A stretch of DNA of 64,000 bases, from contig NZ_PIOD01000003.1 in NCBI RefSeq assembly GCF_003369565.1, positions 1 through 64,000 on the forward strand, given 5' to 3'. This document shows, in pieces, positions 16,237 to 25,115 of this stretch; position 1 is the first letter of the stretch; each line of letters opens with the position of its first letter. The position numbers and the translations under genes are program-made. This DNA is from Oceanobacillus chungangensis. Its GTDB lineage: Bacteria; Bacillota; Bacilli; Bacillales; Amphibacillaceae. The notes below the pieces were generated by a model. It made no database searches. It saw only the letters and a list, made by a program, of their open reading frames with translations, and was not told the DNA's origin.

Positions 16237-16992
16237 TTAGAAATAAACACAAATGCGTTGGTTATCAATTTCTTTAATCTCAATGTCCATGTCATAGATT
16301 TCTTTTAATACACATTTATCTATCACATCACATGTTCGACCTTCTTTTACAATCTTGCCATCCTTAAGTGCGACAATGTTATCCGAATAACAAGATGCGA
16401 AATTGATATCATGAATAACGATAACAATGGTTTTACCCATTTCATCTACTAATTTCCTTAGTGTCTTCATGATTGATACGGAATGACGCATATCTAGATT
16501 ATTTAGTGGTTCATCAAGTAGAATATACTCCGTATCCTGCGCAATAACCATTGCAATATGCGCTCGCTGGCGCTGACCACCACTGAGTTCATCTAAATAT
16601 TTATCTTGCATATCGCGAAGCTCCATATAATCAATTGCTTCTTCAATCTTAGCTACATCTTCCTTTGAGAGTCTCCCTTGTGAATAAGGAAAACGACCGA
16701 ATGAGACAAGCTCGCGAACCGTCAGCTTCAAATTAATTTGATTCGATTGCTTTAAAATAGAAATTTTCTTAGCAAGTTCATTATTTTTTACGCTGAGAAT
16801 GTCCATGCCGTCGATTGAAATTTGCCCTTCATCTCTTACAATCAGGCGACTAATCATAGAAATTAACGTACTTTTCCCAGCACCATTCGGCCCAATAAAC
16901 GACGTGATTTTTCCTCTTTCAATTTCCAGAGTAACGTCCTCAATAACAGGTTTATTTTGATACGATTTAAATACATTTTTTATGTTTACCAT
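16237..16992 (-). CDS. yclP: Siderophore ABC transporter ATPase, YclP-like
   Basis: The 251-residue ATPase has Walker A GPNGAGKSTL (about 35-44), the signature LSGGQRQR (about 138) and Walker B YILLDEPLNNLD. It is a FepC-type energiser for ferric siderophore import through YclN and YclO. It overlaps the yclO stop by seven bases, so translation is coupled. Iron control would come from the Fur box upstream of yclN. Confidence 0.9.
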   Translation of the reverse strand: MVNIKNVFKSYQNKPVIEDVTLEIERGKITSFIGPNGAGKSTLISMISRLIVRDEGQISIDGMDILSVKNNELAKKISILKQSNQINLKLTVRELVSFGRFPYSQGRLSKEDVAKIEEAIDYMELRDMQDKYLDELSGGQRQRAHIAMVIAQDTEYILLDEPLNNLDMRHSVSIMKTLRKLVDEMGKTIVIVIHDINFASCYSDNIVALKDGKIVKEGRTCDVIDKCVLKEIYDMDIEIKEIDNQRICVYF

Positions 16993-17936
16993 GATTTATT
17001 CTCCTTTAGTAAAAGAAATATGAAGTAAATCCCACCAATAAGGTTAATAATAACGCTAATTGTTGTGCTGAACGTAAATATCTTTTCCACGATAAATTGT
17101 CCGCCAAGTAATGCAATAATACTTATTAATACAGCAGCAAGTAAAATGTATGCATGCCGATATGTCTTCATTAATTCATACGCAAGATTAACAACAAGTA
17201 ATCCTAAGAAGGTAATTGGTCCAATTAAAGCTGTTGAAACAGAAATTAGTACCGCAACGACTATCAATAGTCGTTTTACAATTCTATCATATGGTACGCC
17301 TAAATTAATTGCTTGATCTTTCCCTAATGCCATAACATCTAAATATTTATAGTACGGGATAAAGAAGATCATAGTAATAACTATTAAGATAATCGAAACC
17401 CCTACAAGATCGGAATTCACGTTATTAATACTCGCGAACATCTTATCCTGGACAATCATAAATTCATTTGGATCAATTAACACTTGCATAAACGAAGAAA
17501 AACTATTAAAGAAAGTTCCTAAAATCATCCCGATTAATAGTAAGAAATAAATACTCTTATTCTCGCCCTTAAATAAGAAGTGATAGAGAATTAAAGTAAA
17601 CAATACCATTAACCCAACTGAAATAAGAAAGTTCGTATTCCCGCTCATCATCGCTAGTGTATGGGAGCCAAAGACAAAGACAATTACGGTTTGAATCAAT
17701 AAATAAAGGGAATCAAGTCCTAATATACTAGGTGTTAAGATCCGATTATTCGTAACCGTCATAAACAATGTTGTTGCAAAGGCAATTGCCCCACCTGTTA
17801 AGATAATGGTTACTACCTTTGTAATTCTTCTAGGTAATATATAATCAATGTTTCCACTTAAATCATAGAAAATGTATAACAATGCTAGTAATAATGCGAT
17901 ACCGGCTAAAATGATTATTCTCTTCTTATATGCCAT
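16986..17936 (-). CDS. yclO: Siderophore ABC transporter permease, YclO-like
   Basis: This FecCD-family permease of 316 residues has about eight to nine hydrophobic helices. Conserved segments are LTGGAIAFATTLFMTVTNN, ILGLDSLYLL, LGVPYDRIVKRLL and the near C-terminal GPITFLGLLVVNLAYELMKTYRH, which contacts the ATPase. It overlaps yclN by 11 bases and yclP by seven and forms the membrane channel with YclN. Confidence 0.88.
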   Translation of the reverse strand: MAYKKRIIILAGIALLLALLYIFYDLSGNIDYILPRRITKVVTIILTGGAIAFATTLFMTVTNNRILTPSILGLDSLYLLIQTVIVFVFGSHTLAMMSGNTNFLISVGLMVLFTLILYHFLFKGENKSIYFLLLIGMILGTFFNSFSSFMQVLIDPNEFMIVQDKMFASINNVNSDLVGVSIILIVITMIFFIPYYKYLDVMALGKDQAINLGVPYDRIVKRLLIVVAVLISVSTALIGPITFLGLLVVNLAYELMKTYRHAYILLAAVLISIIALLGGQFIVEKIFTFSTTISVIINLIGGIYFIFLLLKENKSW

Positions 17937-18879
17937 ACTTTCTTCTCCTTACCAATAGATAGATGAAAATAGCACTACCTATTACCCCAACAGTTAAACT
18001 AATTGGAATTTCATAAGGATAAATGATAATTCTACCGATAATATCGCAAACAAGTACAAATACCGCACCTAGCAATGCTGTATGTATTAATGTTTTCTTC
18101 AAGTTATCACCTAAATAAATGGTCACGATATTCGGTACAATTAACCCTAGAAAAGGGATAACACCAACCGAAAGTATAACGGAAGCTGTAACAAGTGCAC
18201 TGATAATCAAGCCTAGATTTACAACGCGTCGGTAATTCAAGCCTAGATTCTTCGAGAAATCTTCCCCCATACCAGCAATCGTAAATTTATTTGCATAGAG
18301 GTAGGCAACAATAAGAACAGGGATACTAACAAACATTAATTCATAATTTCCACTCATGATCATTGAAAAGTCGCCCTGCATGAAGGAAGACATATTCTGG
18401 ATGAGATCATTCTGATATGCGATGAATGTAGAGATAGAGCTAATAATATTCCCAAACATTAATCCAACAAGTGGAATAAATACAGCATCCTTAAACTTTA
18501 TCTTTTCTAAAATCTTCATAAAGATAACTGTACCTATTAGTGCAAATACAAACGATACTGTCATTTTCTGTAATGGGGTAGCTGATGTAAAAATCATCAA
18601 TGAAATAAGTACTCCAAGTCTCGCCGCATCCATTGTTCCCGCAGTTGTCGGAGAAACGAAACGATTTCTGCTCAGCTGCTGCATAATTAAGCCAACAATA
18701 CTCATGCTCATTCCAGCAATGACAATACTGATTAACCTCGGTACTCTACTAACCATTAAAATCTGAATTTGTTCATCCGTTAAACTAAATAAATCGAGTA
18801 ACGTAATATCAGATACCCCGATAAAAATAGATGTTACGGAAAGAACAATTAGCGCTAATACTAAATACCATATCTTCAT
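17926..18879 (-). CDS. yclN: Siderophore ABC transporter permease, YclN-like
   Basis: The second FecCD permease (317 residues) is the first gene of the iron-uptake operon. It has VSRVPRLISIVIAGMSMSIVGLIMQQLSRN near the N terminus, GLNYRRVVNLGL in the middle and VGVIPFLGLIVPNIVTIYLG toward the end. The heterodimer with YclO fits the yclNOP order of Bacillus. Expression is probably repressed by Fur through the box at 19014-19028. Confidence 0.88.
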   Translation of the reverse strand: MKIWYLVLALIVLSVTSIFIGVSDITLLDLFSLTDEQIQILMVSRVPRLISIVIAGMSMSIVGLIMQQLSRNRFVSPTTAGTMDAARLGVLISLMIFTSATPLQKMTVSFVFALIGTVIFMKILEKIKFKDAVFIPLVGLMFGNIISSISTFIAYQNDLIQNMSSFMQGDFSMIMSGNYELMFVSIPVLIVAYLYANKFTIAGMGEDFSKNLGLNYRRVVNLGLIISALVTASVILSVGVIPFLGLIVPNIVTIYLGDNLKKTLIHTALLGAVFVLVCDIIGRIIIYPYEIPISLTVGVIGSAIFIYLLVRRRKYGI

Positions 18880-19013
18880 AGACTGCCCTTCTCTTCAAAA
18901 CTAATCTAACGATATATTACAATATCAAGATTAGCCTTTATCCACCTATATGTTTATTTGTACGTATAATAACGTAATAATAATTCTTATATTCTAACGA
19001 ATCTAAATAAGAA

Positions 19014-19028
19014 TGATATTCATTATCA
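19014..19028. promoter_or_regulatory. Fur box upstream of yclNOP
   Basis: TGATATTCATTATCA matches the 7-1-7 Fur inverted repeat (TGATAAT-N-ATTATCA) at nearly every position. It is about 135 bases upstream of the yclN start, in a long AT-rich leader, where iron-loaded Fur would be expected to repress the siderophore operon. Confidence 0.82.
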
Positions 19029-19079
19029 ATTAGATTCTTAATTACAGTATATCAGAAATACATGTATCGTCAATACAAA

Positions 19080-19350
19080 CAAGCAATAATTATATATTAA
19101 ATAATCCGCTTACAATTATTGGATTGAACGTATTGCTGAATATCTGAAGTGAAATTGACAAGCGCACCGTGAAAATTTTATATTGCTCGAAACTAGTGTG
19201 CGTTCGTTCCAGAAGAAAACGGATAACCTCTAAAGCCCACTGCTAACTCACATGGCATCACTCATCGATACAACTGTGAAAGATAAAATCAAACAAATCT
19301 AAAAAAACTAACCCATCGCAATATATAGCAACAAGTTAGCCTAACTTTCT
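19080..19350. other. Non-coding gap with a GAACGTAT...TGTGCGTTC segment
   Basis: No gene is visible. A segment from about 19127 (GAACGTAT) to 19207 (TGTGCGTTC) shares its two ends with one at about 15888-15951 between yclQ and yclP, but the interiors differ. At 19303-19340 CTAAC and GTTAG blocks near an A run could weakly terminate the DsbA-like gene on the minus strand. Confidence 0.3.
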
Positions 19351-20073
19351 TTATGATTCTTTAACGTCACAGCCCTCATCTGTACAATATGAAGTCTCTG
19401 ATTTCTTTGGGTTCAATGATTGCAATACTTGCTCTTTGTTTTCCTCTTCCCATACTTTTTCAAGTACTTCAGAGAATACCTCAGTAGGTTGAGCACCTGA
19501 TACAGCATATTTCTCATTGAATACAAAAAATGGCACACCCTGTACTCCAATTTGACGTGCTACTGTAATATCATTTTGAACTGCTTTAGTATAATCATTT
19601 GATTGAAGAATTTCTTTAACCTCTTCTTTATCTAAACCAACTTCAACGGCTAATTCGATTAATGTTTCATGATCGCTCATTAATCTTGACTCTGTAAAAT
19701 AGGCATGCAAAAATCTTTCTGTTACTTCTTTTCCTTTTCCTTGCTTAGTCGCATATTTTGCAACGCGATGGGCATCAAAGGTGTTTGCATATTGCATCGT
19801 ATCAAAATTATAAGTTAATCCCTCACCTGCGGCTTGCTGACCAACTTGGTTATTCATTACCTTTACCTGATCCAGTGGAAGACCTTTTAATTCCGAGAAA
19901 GTTTCGTAAAAATCCTTCCCTGGAATATGCCTTGCCGTTGGGTCAAGCTGATAACTTTTATATTCGACAGTTATGTCATCACTATGTTCAAACTGTTTCA
20001 TTGCATTTTCTAGTCTGCGCTTTCCAATATAGCAAAATGGGCAAACAAAATCAGACCATACCTCAATTCTCAT
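19351..20073 (-). CDS. DsbA-family (FrnE-like) thiol oxidoreductase
   Basis: The protein starts MRIEVWSDFVCPFCYIGKRRLE, so the thioredoxin-fold redox motif CPFC is at residues 11-14. A helical insertion follows (SRLMSDHETLIELAVEVGLDKEEV), and then VQGVPFFVFNEKYAVSGAQP with the cis-proline. There is no signal peptide, so it should act in the cytosol, as FrnE-type oxidoreductases do. The tail has an extra pair of cysteines (SYCTDEGCDV). It has 240 residues, is a single gene, and its physiological substrate is unknown. Confidence 0.88.
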   Translation of the reverse strand: MRIEVWSDFVCPFCYIGKRRLENAMKQFEHSDDITVEYKSYQLDPTARHIPGKDFYETFSELKGLPLDQVKVMNNQVGQQAAGEGLTYNFDTMQYANTFDAHRVAKYATKQGKGKEVTERFLHAYFTESRLMSDHETLIELAVEVGLDKEEVKEILQSNDYTKAVQNDITVARQIGVQGVPFFVFNEKYAVSGAQPTEVFSEVLEKVWEEENKEQVLQSLNPKKSETSYCTDEGCDVKES

Positions 20074-20184
20074 ATTTAACAGACTCCTTTCCTACATGAT
20101 ATTGTAGCACAGCAATCCATTCGGTAAAAATTATGTGCTTGCATCTTTATACCTACGCTTATCATATGGTAATTCGCTAAAACA

Positions 20185-20530
20185 ATACTGAATCAAAAGC
20201 GCAAGGACCGTTTATGACTTAAGGACTTTGCTCCACAGTTGGGTGGTTCTGCGTGTCGAACATTCTTTCTTAAGAGTTAAAGGATACCTAGGGACTACAG
20301 GATGTAGTCCCTTCGGCGTTGCGACAATGGTTTTCGATGGGCGAGTAATCGCAGTCTTAAGACGTCGCGTTTTTGACCGAACTTCCCCTTCAAGCGAGTC
20401 GATGTTGTCTTTCAACACAAGGTTCAAGCCTTTTGTTTCGCCAGATTGTCATGAAGTGAGGGAAGTCCCGCTGGGCGTAAGAGCTGGACGTGACTCCCCA
20501 GTCATTTCGATTAAAACAGGAAATTTTTAT
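20185..20530. repeat. Dispersed repeat family C/D, long copy
   Basis: This ~345-bp GC-rich segment includes GTGTCGAACATTC(T)TTCTTA, GAGTCGATGTTG and GAGCTGGACGTGACT blocks shared with the family C copy at 13575-13830. It also has GATGGGCGAGTAATCGCAGT, shared with family D at 21690-22015. It looks mosaic and has no convincing coding frame. It lies between the DsbA-like gene and fni. Confidence 0.7.
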
Positions 20531-20548
20531 ACTTTCCTATTCTTAAAA

Positions 20549-20581
20549 AAACAGCTAAAGCAAACTGCTTTAGCTGTTTTC
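20549..20581 (-). terminator. Intrinsic terminator of fni
   Basis: AAAACAGCTAAAGCA and TGCTTTAGCTGTTTT form a perfect 15-bp stem that overlaps the last codons of fni. A T-rich run follows on the minus strand. Confidence 0.85.
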
Positions 20582-21625
20582 ATCTAATAATGATTGGCCC
20601 ATTACACTCACCCGATTCGTGTTCTTCAACTCCTCGAGATTTTTCACACCAATACCAAACATCGTCATTTTCAGTTCTAACTCAATTTGCTCCATTGTTT
20701 CGATTACCGATTCTGCTGATTCTGTTGCAGCCTTCAGTAAATGACGTGCAAAGCCAATCATATCCGCACCAATTGTAATCGCTTTTGCCGCTTCGACACC
20801 ATTTTTCATTCCACCACTTGCAACTAATGGTACTTCAGGTAATTTGCTTCTAACAGATACGAGACAATCCTTCGTTGGAATTCCCCAATTATTAAATGCT
20901 TCTGCAGCCGCTTTTCTCAATGGGTTTCTTGAACGCAGCTTTTCAACCTGACTCCAAGAAGTTCCACCTGCACCAGCAACATCAATATATGAAATTCCAG
21001 CATTGTATAATTTTTCTGCAACAGTACCATCAATACCAAATCCTACTTCTTTCACACCAACAGGTACTTCTAGCGTCTTACAAACCTGTTCTATTTTCGG
21101 TAGTAAATTCTCAAAGTTTAAATCGCCACCATCTTGAACGACTTCCTGGAGACTATTTAAATGAAGCACAATTGAATCTGCATTCGTTTTATCAATAATC
21201 CGCTGACACTCTTCCGCACCATATCCATAGTTTAATTGGACAGCACCAAGGTTTACGATTAATGGCGTATTTGGAGCTTGCTCGCGAATCAAGAAAGACT
21301 CTTTATATGCATCACTCTCAAGGAATGCTCGTGTAGAACCAATTGCAAGTGCCCATCCTTTTTCTTCAGCAGCAATTGCCAAGTTTTGATTAATCGTAAC
21401 AGCTAAGTCAGATCCGCCTGTCATTGAGCTTACTAAAAAAGGAGCTCTTAATGCTCTATCTAAAAAGCTTGTCTTAATTTCAATGTCATCAAAATTAATC
21501 TCTGGTAATGCATTATGTATAAAATGGATCCCTTCAAGACCCGTTGATTTATTCACACCTTCAACTTTTCCTGTTAAACAGAGACGAATATGCTCGGTTT
21601 TTCGTTGGTTGATTCCCTTTTCCAT
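20570..21625 (-). CDS. fni: Type 2 isopentenyl-diphosphate delta-isomerase
   Basis: The FMN- and NADPH-dependent enzyme interconverts IPP and DMAPP in isoprenoid synthesis. It is a 351-residue TIM barrel with APFLVSSMTGGSD (FMN and substrate loop), SIVLHLNSLQEVVQDGGD, VPVGVKEVGFGI, DVAGAGGTSWSQVE and VASGGMKNGVEAAKAITIGADMIGFARHLL. All are hallmarks of Fni rather than type 1 Idi. It stands alone between repeat elements and has its own terminator. Confidence 0.95.
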   Translation of the reverse strand: MEKGINQRKTEHIRLCLTGKVEGVNKSTGLEGIHFIHNALPEINFDDIEIKTSFLDRALRAPFLVSSMTGGSDLAVTINQNLAIAAEEKGWALAIGSTRAFLESDAYKESFLIREQAPNTPLIVNLGAVQLNYGYGAEECQRIIDKTNADSIVLHLNSLQEVVQDGGDLNFENLLPKIEQVCKTLEVPVGVKEVGFGIDGTVAEKLYNAGISYIDVAGAGGTSWSQVEKLRSRNPLRKAAAEAFNNWGIPTKDCLVSVRSKLPEVPLVASGGMKNGVEAAKAITIGADMIGFARHLLKAATESAESVIETMEQIELELKMTMFGIGVKNLEELKNTNRVSVMGQSLLDENS

Positions 21626-21689
21626 ATAAGGTACCTCACTTTACTAAAAAATAATCCACATTTTATAGAGGTTGTTCAAACAGTCCGGT

Positions 21690-22015
21690 AAAAATGACAC
21701 ATCGTTGTTTCTAGTTGGCTTGCTTTTCCGTTACTCACACTAAAACATTCAGGGAACTTCTACTAAAACCGTCTACGTCCTGTAGACAACGTAGAAGTCA
21801 CCACATCCTGTGGAAGACCGTTTCGTTACTCAAAGCTACGCCACCTCGAACTTCCGACGCCCAGGACGGGCTAGTGTCGGTATTGCAACAAAACTTTCCG
21901 ATGGGGCGAGTAATCGCAGTCCCAGGACGTTGCGAACTTAGCCGACCGGTCCTTTTTATCCTCCTTTTTAAACGCTCAACTAATAGTGTACTTGTTTCCC
22001 AATCAAAATAAAAGG
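21690..22015. repeat. Dispersed repeat family D
   Basis: This GC-rich non-coding segment of about 325 bases contains internal palindromes such as GTCTACGTCCTGTAGAC. It shares GATGGGGCGAGTAATCGCAG and a following GACGTTGCGAAC-like block with the element at 20185-20530 (about 20335-20372). Neither strand holds a convincing gene. It fills the gap between the fni start and the next minus-strand gene. Confidence 0.6.
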
Positions 22016-22023
22016 AAATCGAA

Positions 22024-22566
22024 TTAATTTTCCCGTGGATCCTTCTTGGGGAAAATTGTATAACTGAAACTAATTAGGAAATCAGCAGCCAATACGATTG
22101 ACCATAAACGAAGTGTGCCATATAATGCTTCCGTCTGCTCCCGGTTTTTGATAAAGAAAATGATTCCTGCCAAAAAGGCACTGCCAATACACCATGCCAG
22201 TAAATGCCGATACCAGCCCGAACGCTCAGACCTCGCATATTCTTTACCATATTTCTTTCTCTTCACCGGCTTCTCACCGTCTGCAAATCTAGCCGCGAAA
22301 TGTTCGTCTGCCCATTTAATCATCTGGTGGCCAAACGCAATACTAACCCCAATGTAAATTGCTGCTATCCCATGTACTGTTGTCGCAATCGCTCCGTTTT
22401 TCAAGTCAATAACTGTTACAATTAATAGGAGTAAATCTACAAGCGGCGTACAAATCAATAATAGTGCTCCAAGTTTTTTCCTTTTAAAGATATACCTAGC
22501 TACCAGACCAGCTATTACAAATATCCAAAACAAGATTTCACAAGCAACAATCACATAACCGACCAT
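22024..22566 (-). CDS. Integral membrane protein of unknown function
   Basis: The 180-residue frame from ATG 22566 has about five membrane segments (VIVACEILFWIFVIAGLVARYIF, LGALLLICTPLVDLLLLIVTVI, GIAAIYIGVSIAFG, LLAWCIGSAFLAGIIFFI, IVLAADFLISFSYTIF). A basic loop GEKPVKRKKYGKEYARSERSGWYRHLL lies in the middle. I do not recognise the family with certainty. GGGGA upstream supports this start over the ATG 33 bases earlier. It is a single gene. Confidence 0.7.
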   Translation of the reverse strand: MVGYVIVACEILFWIFVIAGLVARYIFKRKKLGALLLICTPLVDLLLLIVTVIDLKNGAIATTVHGIAAIYIGVSIAFGHQMIKWADEHFAARFADGEKPVKRKKYGKEYARSERSGWYRHLLAWCIGSAFLAGIIFFIKNREQTEALYGTLRLWSIVLAADFLISFSYTIFPKKDPREN

Positions 22567-22685
22567 TTCATTTCCCCTTTGCGATGGATTTCCTCTCAAA
22601 GATAATGTAGCATAATATTTTTATATTATACAGCCTTGCTATACTAAAAATATGCCAAAAATAATTAATCATGAACAAAGATAAA

Positions 22686-22780
22686 TATTAGAAAACTAAG
22701 GTTTAACCAAGCCTTTCGGTGACAGCCTTAGTTGCACTTATGTAGTTAAGAAAGTCGTTATACTTTCTTAACTACCAAAA
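22686..22780 (+). repeat. Two-hairpin repeat family B, copy 4 (best preserved)
   Basis: AACTAAGG pairs with CCTTAGTT (hairpin 1, loop containing AAGCCTTTCGG). A GCACTTATG linker follows, then a perfect 13-bp stem of TAGTTAAGAAAGT (22743-22755) with ACTTTCTTAACTA (22762-22774). It ends six bases before the AAAGGAGG of the HD hydrolase gene, so it is in that gene's leader. Confidence 0.82.
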
Positions 22781-22797
22781 AATAAAGGAGGAAATTT

Positions 22798-23337
22798 ATG
22801 ATAGAAAAAGCAAAAGCATTTGCAGCAAAGGCGCATGAAGGCCAGGTAAGAAAGAATTCAGATGTTCCTTACATCACCCATCCAATTCGAGTTGCCGAAC
22901 GATTACAAAAATCAGGATTTAGTGAAGCATTAATCTGTGCCGGTTACCTTCATGATGTAGTTGAAGATACACCAATTGAAATTGAGGATATCGAAAGAGA
23001 ATTCGGGAAGGTTGTGGCGAAGCTAGTTGCTGCCCACACGGAAGATAAATCGAAATCCTGGCAGGAGCGTAAACAGCATACAATTGATACGGTAAAAAAT
23101 ACTGAAAAGGAAATAAAATATTTAATTGTTGCCGATAAACTCGATAATCTGCTTGGTCTCGAGCAGGATCTTAAAAAGCAGGGAGATACCGTTTGGAATA
23201 ATTTCAACGCTGGGCCGGACAAGCAGAAATGGTATAACGAGTCGATCGTGAGAAGTATGTATGACGGGCTGGATTATGTGGATATTCCTAAGTATTTTAG
23301 TGAATATGAAGATGCTGTGAAGCGTGTTTTTGGATAG
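22798..23337 (+). CDS. HD-domain hydrolase related to (p)ppGpp 3'-pyrophosphohydrolases
   Basis: The 179-residue HD protein carries His28, the HD pair at 52-53 (GYLHDVVEDTP) and the ADKLDN motif at 112-117, the arrangement of RelA/SpoT hydrolase domains. No synthetase, TGS or ACT domain is present, so it may be a small alarmone hydrolase or a phosphohydrolase of another nucleotide; sequence alone cannot decide. AAAGGAGG eight bases before the ATG is very strong. The 5' leader consists largely of a family B repeat. A terminator follows. Confidence 0.82.
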   Translation: MIEKAKAFAAKAHEGQVRKNSDVPYITHPIRVAERLQKSGFSEALICAGYLHDVVEDTPIEIEDIEREFGKVVAKLVAAHTEDKSKSWQERKQHTIDTVKNTEKEIKYLIVADKLDNLLGLEQDLKKQGDTVWNNFNAGPDKQKWYNESIVRSMYDGLDYVDIPKYFSEYEDAVKRVFG

Positions 23338-23411
23338 ATAATGTGTAAACAATTGACAACACATTTAGCTAGCTATGTATTTAAGTTACTTCTATATATA
23401 AGTGAAACAAT

Positions 23412-23449
23412 CCCAACTTCCTTATGAGTTTACTTGAAGTTGGGTTTTC
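23412..23449 (+). terminator. Intrinsic terminator of the HD hydrolase gene
   Basis: CCCAACTTC pairs with GAAGTTGGG and TTTT follows. It is 75 bases past the stop. Confidence 0.82.
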
Positions 23450-23577
23450 GATTTGTAAATTGACACAGGCTGTGCCTGCCTGTTTGTTAATTGGAAAGTG
23501 TAACCCAAACCCGTCAATAATTTACATTCGTTGTCACTCTTCGTTCCATTAATAATTTCCTATTTTCAATTCATCAA

Positions 23578-24117
23578 TTAGCCATAATCCCCATACCTAA
23601 TAAAACCAAAAATTAATAACAGCACTAATGCAAAAATGCATAATGTTCCGATCGAAGCTAAAACATTAAGAATTATATTTGCCTTTGTACTAAACAGCTT
23701 ACAAAATACAATATAAAATCCAACTCCAATAACTCCCCCTAATGTATTTCCCATAAGGTCAGTTATATCGCTACCTCCTATAGCAAAGATGAATTGTAAG
23801 ACTTCAAACAACAAACTAACTCCTGCTATTGGTACAATCTTTTTCAAGAAAGACCAACTTGGTTTTAGCATACTGATATAAATTCCAAATGGAATAAATG
23901 CAAATACGTTATAGATTATTTCACCAATATCTATTTGATCGTTTTTAATAACTGAACCAGCAAAAGGGATTAAGTTGATCCCTCTAAAATCCGTGAAGTG
24001 ACGCAAGTCTTGAAATGAAAATTGCATTTTAAAAAGTATTATCCATGTTAAAACAAATAAATATACGACCAACAAGCCAGCAGTTATTTTATTTGGATTA
24101 ATTATTGATTTTCCCAT
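23578..24117 (-). CDS. VanZ-family membrane protein
   Basis: The 179-residue protein has about four to five membrane helices and the VanZ pattern: RGINLIPFAGS, a GEIIYNVFAFIPFGIYISML helix and SLLFEVLQFIFAIGGSDITDLMGNTLGGVIG. In enterococci vanZ gives low-level teicoplanin resistance by an unclear route; chromosomal homologues are common in Bacillales. It is the last gene of a VanR-VanS-VanY-VanZ cluster, 18 bases after vanY. I use no gene symbol because resistance is not shown. Confidence 0.85.
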   Translation of the reverse strand: MGKSIINPNKITAGLLVVYLFVLTWIILFKMQFSFQDLRHFTDFRGINLIPFAGSVIKNDQIDIGEIIYNVFAFIPFGIYISMLKPSWSFLKKIVPIAGVSLLFEVLQFIFAIGGSDITDLMGNTLGGVIGVGFYIVFCKLFSTKANIILNVLASIGTLCIFALVLLLIFGFIRYGDYG

Positions 24118-24135
24118 ATAAATCCCCTATTCCTA

Positions 24136-25011
24136 TCATTCGTAAACTGTCACTATTACTCCGTCAATATTGTTGCCTGAAATCTCAAAATAGCTATTAT
24201 CCGGTATGTTAATCATCCTGCTCCCGAAACTGGGGTAATAGGTAATCATGTATTTTCCCCCATTAATGCTGGCAGAAATGGTTTTTTCTTCTTTTAGGTA
24301 ATCTAAATATTCTTCTAAAACAATATTCTTTCCCTTCATAATCGCACTATGCGGCAAACCGACATAACGGATATGCCACGGTTCATATTGAATTCCTGTT
24401 ACATTCGTTTTATCCTTTGGATAGCGTAAAATGAACCCGTATTTCCAGGCATTATCTTCTATCCACTTTCCTTCCGGTGCATCGGCCATCTTCATTTGAG
24501 TGGATCCCACATCAAGCGCTATGCCCAAATTGTGTTCACTATAGCCAGCTGGCAAAGCATAGGAAGAACCCATTTCCTTATAAAGCATACTTTGCATATC
24601 AAAGTCTCGGAATCCACTGGTTATGGAGAAATTATGTACTCCTTCTTTTTCTGCAGCAGCAATCATCTTTGAAAATTCACGGGCAACATCCTCTGACAAG
24701 TAAATGTCGTTACCTGGCAGCTCATATCCATTCGATAATTCAGTTTTGGAATTTAAATTGATGATATCCGATTTAATACTCTCTTGATGAACTGGATATT
24801 CATTATTGACCAAAAGAAGGTTTCCTTGGTAGATTTGTTTCATTAAAATTTCTATCGTTTGAATATTTTCATTGACACTTTTATCATCTGCTAAATCATT
24901 TACATATTGATCATATTTTTGTACTTCTATATTGGGTTCAAAAAAAGATTCAATATTTACGAAAATTAATCCCAAAAACAATAACAATATTAAAAAGCCC
25001 CACTTCTTCAT
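24136..25011 (-). CDS. VanY-type D,D-carboxypeptidase (peptidase M15B)
   Basis: An uncleaved N-terminal anchor (FLILLLFLGLIFVNI) is followed by an M15 domain. SGFRDFDMQ (Arg135), SEHNLGIALDVG (zinc ligands His160 and Asp167) and EPWHIRYVG (Glu210, His213) are all intact. The enzyme should remove the terminal D-Ala from peptidoglycan stems outside the membrane, which lowers glycopeptide binding. It has a normal length of 291 residues. It lies between the VanS-like kinase (105-base gap) and VanZ, and is presumably induced by the two-component pair. Confidence 0.88.
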   Translation of the reverse strand: MKKWGFLILLLFLGLIFVNIESFFEPNIEVQKYDQYVNDLADDKSVNENIQTIEILMKQIYQGNLLLVNNEYPVHQESIKSDIINLNSKTELSNGYELPGNDIYLSEDVAREFSKMIAAAEKEGVHNFSITSGFRDFDMQSMLYKEMGSSYALPAGYSEHNLGIALDVGSTQMKMADAPEGKWIEDNAWKYGFILRYPKDKTNVTGIQYEPWHIRYVGLPHSAIMKGKNIVLEEYLDYLKEEKTISASINGGKYMITYYPSFGSRMINIPDNSYFEISGNNIDGVIVTVYE

Positions 25012-25115
25012 TTTTCAGTTTCCTCCTTAATCTTCCTTGCTTATAAGAATAGGGCAAACTATTTAAAAAAAGAGTAGGGTAAATCTTAAATTTTTCTTAA
25101 GTTCTGTACTTATCG

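Noticed and set aside
19127-19207. Mobile element flanking the ycl operon
   Set aside because: Only the end motifs (GAACGTAT, TGTGCGTTC) are shared with 15888-15951; interiors and lengths differ, so chance cannot be excluded.
20228-20587. 119-codon plus-strand frame in the family C/D element
   Set aside because: It lies wholly in repeat DNA, has no recognisable domain or ribosome site, and its opposite strand is equally open.
23455-23577. Promoter or small gene between the HD hydrolase and VanZ genes
   Set aside because: Short GC-rich palindromic bases (ACAGGC...GCCTGC) are present but no frame or consensus promoter stands out.
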